This document shows, in pieces, positions 23,084 through 29,590 of a stretch of DNA of 29,590 bases (positions are counted from its first letter, which is position 1; each line of letters opens with the position of its first letter). Position numbers and translations under genes: made by a program. The notes under the pieces are model-generated. The model was given only the letters and a program-made list of their open reading frames with translations, was not told the DNA's origin and did not search any database. This DNA comes from JBEOJY01 sp040275305 (GTDB lineage: Bacteria; Pseudomonadota; Alphaproteobacteria; UBA9219): the NCBI GenBank assembly GCA_040275305.1, contig JBEOJY010000051.1, positions 1-29,590 of the forward strand, given 5' to 3'.

Positions 23084-23488
23084 TCACATCCCCAGATAGA
23101 CGCGCACGACCGAGAGGGTTCCGACCACGGCCAGCGCGAACATCAGGAATTTGACGAACACGACGGCGGTGAGCATGACTGGCTCGATCCCCACATAGTC
23201 TTCAAGGATAATCTGCAAGCCCGCCGCCGCGTGGTGGCATCCGGCGATGAGGAGAAGGACGAGAATGCCCGACGCGATAGGCGCGTTATGCAGCCAAGCG
23301 ACCGCCGTATGGTAGTCGCCATAGATGACATGCGTCAGGAAGCCGGGGATGAACAGGACGGCTAGAACGATGATGGCGACCGAGGACAGGCATTGATGCC
23401 ACCAGTGCTCGGTTCCGTAGTGCGAGGAGCCGAGGCCACGGGCGCGACCGATGGGGGCGCGCAGGGATTTGGTGGGGGAAGTTGTCAT
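23084..23488 (-). CDS. sdhD: Succinate dehydrogenase membrane anchor subunit
   Basis: SdhD is the second membrane anchor of complex II. The 134-residue protein has three hydrophobic helices (about 35-56, 69-90 and 103-129). The segment GCHHAAAGLQIILEDYVG carries the heme-ligand and quinone-site pattern (His, then Asp-Tyr) typical of the family. AAGGGAA precedes the ATG by about 10 bases. It lies between sdhC and sdhA on the same strand, with repeat-filled gaps on both sides. Confidence 0.93.
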   Translation of the reverse strand: MTTSPTKSLRAPIGRARGLGSSHYGTEHWWHQCLSSVAIIVLAVLFIPGFLTHVIYGDYHTAVAWLHNAPIASGILVLLLIAGCHHAAAGLQIILEDYVGIEPVMLTAVVFVKFLMFALAVVGTLSVVRVYLGM

Positions 23489-23532
23489 GCTGGAATTCCC
23501 TTACAAAGATTATGGCAACAAATATTCACGTT

Positions 23533-23623
23533 GTCATTGCGAGGAGCCGCAGGCGACGAAGCAATCCAGAGCCACAAGCGACGCGCAGGCGACTCTGGAT
23601 CGCTTCGCTGCGCTCGCGATGAC
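23533..23623. repeat. Palindromic repeat (GTCATTGCGAGGAG family)
   Basis: The ends GTCATTGCGAGGAG and CTCGCGATGAC are inverted copies. Inside, GCAATCCAGAG is answered by CTCTGGATCGC. A second, longer member lies at 27185. This is the layout of short mobile palindromic repeats found in many alphaproteobacteria. It sits between sdhC and sdhD. Confidence 0.8.
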
Positions 23624-23664
23624 GGTGTTTTCTGTGTGATAGCATTTTCTTGGGGCATAGCGCG

Positions 23665-24084
23665 TTACCTCGTCCACCAGCCCAGAAAGATTTTGCTCCA
23701 GATTGCGATGGTCACAAGGGCTGCGGCGGGCAGGGCGATCCGTCCGGTGCTGTAGACTTCCTTGATCTCAAGGCAGAGGCCGGCGTTCCACAGCAGATGG
23801 CGGATGCCGCAGGCGAAGTGATAGAAGAAGGCGAAGCTCCAGCCATAGAGGAGCAAGCGTCCGACCATAGTGTGGGCGCAATCGAGGAACATCTTGTAGC
23901 CTTCGGGGCCGCTTGCAAGCGCGACGAGCCACGCGACGAAGACGGGGACGCCGAGCGTCATGCCCGCCCCCGTCACGCGGTGGAGAATCGAGAGGCCGGA
24001 GGTTACCTGAGGCCTGTAAACCTGCAAATGCGGCGACATCGGGCGCTCGCGGCGGGCGGGGTTTTTGGCGGTCGTCATGGTCAT
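23665..24084 (-). CDS. sdhC: Succinate dehydrogenase cytochrome b556 subunit
   Basis: SdhC holds heme b and half of the quinone site of complex II. The 139-residue protein has the family signature RPMSPHLQVYRPQVTSGLSILHRVTG, with the Ser and Arg of the quinone site. Three hydrophobic helices follow, and HFACGIRHLLWN carries the heme histidine. It is the first gene of sdhCDAB and is preceded by a good promoter. A 176-base gap to sdhD contains a palindromic repeat. Confidence 0.95.
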   Translation of the reverse strand: MTMTTAKNPARRERPMSPHLQVYRPQVTSGLSILHRVTGAGMTLGVPVFVAWLVALASGPEGYKMFLDCAHTMVGRLLLYGWSFAFFYHFACGIRHLLWNAGLCLEIKEVYSTGRIALPAAALVTIAIWSKIFLGWWTR

Positions 24085-24161
24085 CGGAAAACCTGTTCCT
24101 TGATGCGAAAAGGGCGATGCGACGTGATATTTGTGGAGTTTGCTACGGCTGAACGCAGTGG

Positions 24162-24190
24162 ATTATAGGGGGCGTATCGCATCGTGGCAA
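24162..24190 (-). promoter_or_regulatory. sdhCDAB promoter
   Basis: On the minus strand TTGCCA (-35) and TATAAT (-10, perfect consensus) are exactly 17 bp apart. The transcript would start about 70 bases before the sdhC ATG. This is the best promoter seen in the window and shows that TTGCCA serves as a -35 in this genome. Confidence 0.65.
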
Positions 24191-24360
24191 GTTTGACAAG
24201 TTTTTCTCCGGTTTTCCACCGCACAACGCCTTTTCCCATTCTTTTCTTTTGGCTATGCGGGCGGGAAATGCTAGCTTCTTGGGCGTAGCATAGACTTGCA
24301 TATTGGGCCAGATTGTGGGTATTCCGGCACACGATATTCTCCTAACCATACAGGCTTACC

Positions 24361-27105
24361 TTGACCGATACGCTTTCACCTTCCTCCACGACGCCTCTGC
24401 CCCCCCGTTCGGACATCACGCAGATCACGATCGAAGACGAGATGCGACGGTCGTATCTCGATTACGCGATGAGCGTGATCGTGTCTCGCGCGTTGCCTGA
24501 TGTGCGCGACGGGTTGAAGCCCGTTCATCGGCGCATACTCTACGCGATGCAGGAAGGGGGCTATGTCAGCTCCAAGCCCTACAAGAAATCGGCGCGCATC
24601 GTCGGCGACGTGATGGGTAAATACCATCCGCATGGCGACTCGGCGATTTACGATGCCATGGTGCGCATGGCGCAGAGCTTCTCGATGCGTCTGCCGCTGA
24701 TCGACGGGCAGGGCAATTTCGGTTCGATGGACGGCGATAACGCCGCCGCCATGCGTTACACCGAGGCGCGGCTGGCCAAGACCGCCGAGGCGATGCTTGA
24801 GGACATCGATAAGGATACGGTCGATTTCCATCCGAACTACGACGAATCGACGCAGGAGCCGGACGTTCTCCCCTCGCGTTTTCCCAATCTGCTGGTCAAC
24901 GGGGCGGGCGGAATCGCGGTGGGCATGGCGACGAACATCGCGACGCATAACCTCGGCGAAGTGATCGACGCGACGCTGGCGCTGATCCGCAATCCGGATA
25001 TGTCGATTGAAGAGCTGATCGAGATCATTCCCGGACCTGACTTTCCGACCGGCGCGTTGATTCTGGGCCATAACGGCTGTCGTTCCGCGTTCCATACCGG
25101 GCGCGGCAGCATCATGATGCGCGCGCGGCACGAGGTGGAGGAAATCCGCAAGGATCGCTACGCGCTTGTGTTTTCTGAGATTCCGTATCAAGTCAACAAG
25201 CTCAAGTTAGTCGAGCGCATCGGCGAATGCGTCAACGAGAAGATCATCGAAGGCATATCCGACCTGCGCGACGAATCCGACCGCGACGGCGTGCGCGTGG
25301 TGGTGGAGCTTAAGCGGGACGCGGTTCCCGATATCGTGCTGAACCAGTTGTTCGCGCACACGCAATTGCAGACCAATTTCGCCGTCAACATGCTGGCGCT
25401 CAATTCCGGGCGTCCGCAGTTGATGAATCTTAAGGACGTTTTGCAGGCCTTTATCGACTTCCGCGAAAAAGTCATCACGCGCAGGACGGAATTCGAGCTT
25501 AGGCAGGCGCGGGACCGTGCGCATATCTTGGTGGGGTTGGCCGTTGCCGTCGCCAATATCGACGAAGTGATTGCGTTGATCCGACGCGCGAAGGATCCCT
25601 CCATCGCGAAACAGGAATTGCTGGCACGCGATTGGCCCGCGCAAGATATCGGGCCGATGCTGGCGCTGGTGGAAGAGCATGCGCAAGCGGGCGGCGGCGT
25701 CTATCGCATGTCGGAGGCGCAGGCGAAAGCTATTCTGGATTTGCGCCTGCATCGTCTGACGGGGTTGGAGCGCGACAAGATCGGCGACGATTTGAAGGCT
25801 GTGGTCGAGCAGATCAAGGACTTTCTCGACATTCTCGCCAATCGCGCGCGCGTGTTCAGCATCATGGAAGACGAGCTGGCGGCGATTCGCCTGAGTTTCT
25901 CCACACCGCGACGCACCACCATCGTGGCGCAGGAATTCGAAACCGACATCGAAGACCTGATCCAGCGCGAGGATATGGTGGTGACGGTCAGCCATGCGGG
26001 CTATGTCAAGCGCGTGCCGCTTTCCACTTACAGGGCGCAGAAGCGCGGCGGCAAGGGCCGGGCTGGCATGGCGACGAAGGAGGAGGATTTTGTCAGCGAT
26101 ATTTTCATCGCGTCCACGCATACGCCAATGCTGTTTTTCTCGTCGCTGGGGCGCGTCTACAAGCTGAAGGTGTACAAGCTACCGCTCGGCAATCCGCAAT
26201 CGCGCGGCAAGGCTTTCGTCAATCTTTTGCCTCTGGAGACGAATGAGACGATCACGACGGTTCTGCATCTGCCGGAGGACGAGACTTCATGGGAGGATCT
26301 CAACGTCGTGTTCGCGACGGTGGCGGGGACCGTGAGGCGCAATAAACTTTCCGACTTCAGCAATGTGCGGCCCAGCGGCATTATCGCGATGAAGCTGGAG
26401 GACGGGGACAGGCTTATTTCCGTCCAGACCTGCACCGAGAAGGACGATATTTTGCTTGCGGCGCGGCAGGGGCGGGCGATCCGCTTTGCCGTGGAAGATG
26501 TGCGCGTGTTTTCCGGTCGCACTTCGGTGGGCGTGCGCGGCGTGAGGCTGGCGGAGGGCGACGAAGTTATTTCCATGTCGATCCTGAGCCATGTCGAGGC
26601 GACGGCGGAGGAGCGCATGGCTTATGTGCGCCAAGCGAATGCGGCACGACGCGCATCGGGCGAGGCCATTGAGGAAAGCGCGAGCGCGGGGGACGAGGAG
26701 GAGGGGGCAACGGCTGCGATCACGCTTTCTCCCGAAAGGTTCGCCGAGCTGGCGGGGCAGGAGCAATTCCTTCTGACGGTTTCCGAGCGCGGCTATGGCA
26801 AGCGCACTTCAGCTTACGAATACCGCCTGACAGGGCGCGGCGGGCAGGGCATTTGGAACATGAAAATGTCCGACCGCAACGGGCTGATCGTCGCGACCTT
26901 CCCGATCAAGGAGGGGCAGGATATTATGCTCGTCTCCAATGGCGGGCAGGTCATTCGTATGCCTGTCACAGGGATCCGCATAGCAGGACGCAGCACGCAG
27001 GGCGTGACCGTCTTCCGCGTCGACGAGTCCGAGCGCGTGGTTTCGGTGGCCGCGATGGAGGGGGAGACGGAAGAGGTTGGTCAGGATAACAATGGGCAAT
27101 CCTGA
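24361..27105 (+). CDS. gyrA: DNA gyrase subunit A
   Basis: GyrA cuts and rejoins DNA during supercoiling. The 914-residue protein has the N-terminal landmark RRSYLDYAMSVIVSRALPDVRDGLKPVHRRILY, the catalytic Tyr133 in AAAMRYTEARL, and the C-terminal beta-pinwheel with the GyrA box QKRGGKGRAG. The quinolone-determining region reads KYHPHGDSAIYD, with Ser94 and Asp98 unchanged from the susceptible E. coli type. A Glu/Ala-rich insert (about residues 760-790) and an acidic tail are present. No ATG or GTG fits; the TTG at 24361 is needed to include the conserved start. It is divergent from sdhC across 276 bases. Confidence 0.97.
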   Translation: MTDTLSPSSTTPLPPRSDITQITIEDEMRRSYLDYAMSVIVSRALPDVRDGLKPVHRRILYAMQEGGYVSSKPYKKSARIVGDVMGKYHPHGDSAIYDAMVRMAQSFSMRLPLIDGQGNFGSMDGDNAAAMRYTEARLAKTAEAMLEDIDKDTVDFHPNYDESTQEPDVLPSRFPNLLVNGAGGIAVGMATNIATHNLGEVIDATLALIRNPDMSIEELIEIIPGPDFPTGALILGHNGCRSAFHTGRGSIMMRARHEVEEIRKDRYALVFSEIPYQVNKLKLVERIGECVNEKIIEGISDLRDESDRDGVRVVVELKRDAVPDIVLNQLFAHTQLQTNFAVNMLALNSGRPQLMNLKDVLQAFIDFREKVITRRTEFELRQARDRAHILVGLAVAVANIDEVIALIRRAKDPSIAKQELLARDWPAQDIGPMLALVEEHAQAGGGVYRMSEAQAKAILDLRLHRLTGLERDKIGDDLKAVVEQIKDFLDILANRARVFSIMEDELAAIRLSFSTPRRTTIVAQEFETDIEDLIQREDMVVTVSHAGYVKRVPLSTYRAQKRGGKGRAGMATKEEDFVSDIFIASTHTPMLFFSSLGRVYKLKVYKLPLGNPQSRGKAFVNLLPLETNETITTVLHLPEDETSWEDLNVVFATVAGTVRRNKLSDFSNVRPSGIIAMKLEDGDRLISVQTCTEKDDILLAARQGRAIRFAVEDVRVFSGRTSVGVRGVRLAEGDEVISMSILSHVEATAEERMAYVRQANAARRASGEAIEESASAGDEEEGATAAITLSPERFAELAGQEQFLLTVSERGYGKRTSAYEYRLTGRGGQGIWNMKMSDRNGLIVATFPIKEGQDIMLVSNGGQVIRMPVTGIRIAGRSTQGVTVFRVDESERVVSVAAMEGETEEVGQDNNGQS

Positions 27106-27697
27106 GGTGGAGATTGACTTGTGATCATGCCCCCCTGTCAAATATCTTCTGTGGGATTGTGAGACGATTGTAGCCCAAAGGGAGTCATTGCGAGGAGTTT
27201 CCCGCCGAAGGCGGGAGACGATGCGGCAATCCAGAGCCGTAAAGGACTGCACTTTCGACTCTGGATTGCCACGTCAACCTCCGCCTAACGGCGGATAGCT
27301 CCTCGCAATGATGCGTTGCATTCTGCCCTTGATTTTTTCGCAAGATGAAAAAGTTATTAAGCAAATAGCTACAAATCATCATCTGGTCGGGGCAGCTCTC
27401 AATAGTATTGAGATTTCTCAGCCAAGAGTTGAGATCATCGCGTCCAGTATTAATTTTGCACGCATTATTGGTGATCCTTTGCACTCCAGAAATGAGAAAA
27501 TTGCTCGCTATAGAGATACCCCACCAAAACAAGTTGCTGAAGCCATTCGCGGATTCTGCCGTTCCCCTGCATTTCTGGATGTAAGAGGCCACCATGACGC
27601 TCTCAGTTCTGTGCCATCCATAGACACTATCAATAGTTGGCGAGGTAAAGGCCCCATCAGAAACGACTTAACTGCGGTTTCCGTGAGCAGTGCTTTA
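27106..27697. other. Gap between gyrA and HAD gene: repeat plus AT-rich stretch
   Basis: This 592-base gap contains a palindromic repeat (27185-27311) and then about 390 bases that are clearly more AT-rich than the flanking genes. Two open frames cross it: 27308-27715 on plus (135 residues) and 27185-27595 on minus (136 residues). Both start or end inside the repeat, overlap each other on opposite strands, and resemble no family I know. The plus frame also overlaps the end of the HAD gene. I do not call a gene; a decayed or transferred segment is possible. Confidence 0.5.
27185..27311. repeat. Palindromic repeat (TCATTGCGAGGAG family), larger copy
   Basis: Terminal inverted copies TCATTGCGAGGAG (27185-27197) and CTCCTCGCAATGA (27299-27311) are perfect. 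An inner pair GGCAATCCAGAG (27225-27236) and CTCTGGATTGCC (27259-27270) is also perfect. Between them sit extra small hairpins (CCCGCC/GGCGGG and CCGCC/GGCGG). It is the same family as the repeat at 23533, with a longer insert. Confidence 0.9.
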
Positions 27698-28309
27698 TCA
27701 AATCCTCACCCCTAGGACGCGGAGGCTGTCGGAAAGTTGGGCCGGATTTTGGAACTGGATGCCGTGGAGGCCAACGCTTTGCGCGGCGCTGATATTTTCA
27801 GACTTGTCGTCGATGAAGACCGCTTGTTCCGGCTTGACGGAAAATTTATCGAGCAGGGTGGTGAAAAACTTTGGGGACGGCTTGGCGCAGCCGATATGCC
27901 CGGATATGTGAAGGCCATCGAAGAGCGACAGGAACGGCATGCGTGGCCGCGCAAGCTCGAACGTGTCTGAGGCCCAGTTTGATCCGGCATAGAGGCGGTA
28001 GCCGCTGGCCTTCATATCTTCCAGTATTTTGACGCTGCCTTCAATCGGCTCGCCAAGCATTTCGATCCAGCGTTCGCAGAAGCTATGGCAAACGGCGGCG
28101 TATGCGGGAAACTCCTTTGCGGTCGTGGCAGCGCCTTCGGCCATGCTGCCGCTGTCCCAACGCCGATTCCACGCTTCGAGGCGGTTGTCCCAGAAATCCC
28201 CAAAATCCACGCCAGTCTTGCGGCATATGTCCTCAACGACCGGACGCGCTTGCCAGCGAATCAGAACATTGCCGAGATCGAAGATGAGGGTGTCGATCGC
28301 GCGTTGCAT
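27698..28309 (-). CDS. HAD-superfamily phosphatase (YihX-like)
   Basis: The 203-residue protein has FDLGNVLIRW (nucleophile Asp11; Gly13 in place of the usual second Asp, as in the YihX branch), a helical cap and SNWAS for motif II. KPSPKFF and FIDDKSENISAA follow for motifs III and IV. YihX dephosphorylates alpha-glucose-1-phosphate in E. coli; the substrate here is unknown. I chose the ATG at 28309 because the motif then starts at residue 10. The frame upstream runs into the rrn terminator. It is downstream of the rRNA genes on the same strand but separated by that terminator. Confidence 0.88.
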   Translation of the reverse strand: MQRAIDTLIFDLGNVLIRWQARPVVEDICRKTGVDFGDFWDNRLEAWNRRWDSGSMAEGAATTAKEFPAYAAVCHSFCERWIEMLGEPIEGSVKILEDMKASGYRLYAGSNWASDTFELARPRMPFLSLFDGLHISGHIGCAKPSPKFFTTLLDKFSVKPEQAVFIDDKSENISAAQSVGLHGIQFQNPAQLSDSLRVLGVRI

Positions 28310-28328
28310 GCAAGAACTCCAAACACAG

Positions 28329-28354
28329 AAAAGGCCGCGCAAGGCGGCCTTTTT
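28329..28354 (-). terminator. Rho-independent terminator of the rrn operon (bidirectional)
   Basis: A perfect 10-bp stem AAAAGGCCGC/GCGGCCTTTT encloses the five-base loop GCAAG. On the minus strand the hairpin ends in a TTTT run, about 60 bases after the 5S gene, as expected for the end of the rrn operon. The other strand also has a T run. Confidence 0.85.
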
Positions 28355-28411
28355 GTTTGATGGATCATGGAATAAAATTTGTAATCGACTTAAAGCCGTC
28401 CGTCTTGAAGA

Positions 28412-28525
28412 CCTGGCAGCGACTTACTCTCCCGGGTCTTAAGACACAGTACCATCAGCGCTGGTGGCTTTCACGTCCGAGTTCGAGATGGGATCGGGTG
28501 CAGGTCCACCGCTATAACCACCAGG
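28412..28525 (-). rRNA. rrf: 5S ribosomal RNA
   Basis: On the minus strand the sequence runs from CCTGGTGGTTATAGCGG to CGCTGCCAGG, with the conserved CCCGATCCCATCTCGAACTC loop region. The two ends pair to form helix I. The bases outside extend this pairing (GTCCGTCTTGA with TCAAGACGGAC), which looks like the RNase III-type processing stem of the precursor. It lies about 60 bases after the end of the 23S gene. Ends are approximate by a few bases. Confidence 0.95.
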
Positions 28526-28585
28526 TCATCAAGACGGACGACTTTAAGAAATGAAAGTGTCGGAAGCTTATTTTAGCCTCGGATA

Positions 28586-29590
<1,005 letters not shown>

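Noticed and set aside
24640..24654. Possible quinolone-resistance changes in gyrA
   Set aside because: Ser94 and Asp98 match the susceptible E. coli residues Ser83 and Asp87, so no resistance change is visible.
25207..26121. A 304-residue minus-strand open frame inside gyrA
   Set aside because: It is entirely opposite conserved gyrA sequence, has no ribosome-binding site and its composition is that of a reverse-frame artefact.

Overview
The window looks like the chromosome of a free-living alphaproteobacterium with GC-rich coding regions. The evidence is gene content and order: a TIGR02302/DUF4175-type membrane protein next to an LptM-like lipoprotein, dusB followed by ntr genes, ntrY-ntrX, hfq-hflX, purC-purS, a heterodimeric-anchor sdhCDAB operon, gyrA, and a conventional rrn operon. 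I could not run any search, so family names rest on motifs and remembered family sequences; the genus is not determined.

Layout. Positions 59-6826 are all on the minus strand: a CsoR/RcnR/FrmR-type metal-sensing repressor, a YkgJ-like cysteine-cluster protein, a YchJ-like SEC-C protein, the TIGR02302 protein, an LptM-like lipoprotein, tRNA-Lys(CTT) with a nearby partial copy of its 5' part, and thrS. From 7061 to 18108 everything is on the plus strand: a possible Tat-exported HExxH protein, dusB, a stand-alone NtrC-type Fis domain, a composite repeat, ntrY, ntrX, a HAD phosphatase, hfq, hflX, an inositol-monophosphatase-family gene and infA. From 24084 down to 18147 the minus strand carries sdhC, sdhD, sdhA, sdhB, a small unknown gene, purC, purS and a WxxGxW-repeat lipoprotein. 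Then come gyrA on plus, a HAD phosphatase on minus, and the 5S gene and 3' third of the 23S gene on minus, running off the window end.

How the genes work together. dusB, the Fis-like fragment and ntrY-ntrX form the remains of the alphaproteobacterial dusB-ntrB-ntrC-ntrY-ntrX cluster: ntrB and the receiver and AAA+ parts of ntrC are gone, leaving a dusB-fis pair that resembles the gammaproteobacterial arrangement. This is the most interesting point in the window. hfq and hflX overlap and are co-translated. The sdh genes encode respiratory complex II, and a good -35/-10 promoter is visible upstream of sdhC. purC and purS belong to de novo purine synthesis, but purQ does not follow.

Non-coding DNA is dominated by palindromic repeats of at least four families, placed in most intergenic gaps, including between genes of the sdh operon. 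Three genes (the HExxH protein, hfq and the phosphatase at 16634) share a similar promoter-like module just downstream of such repeats.
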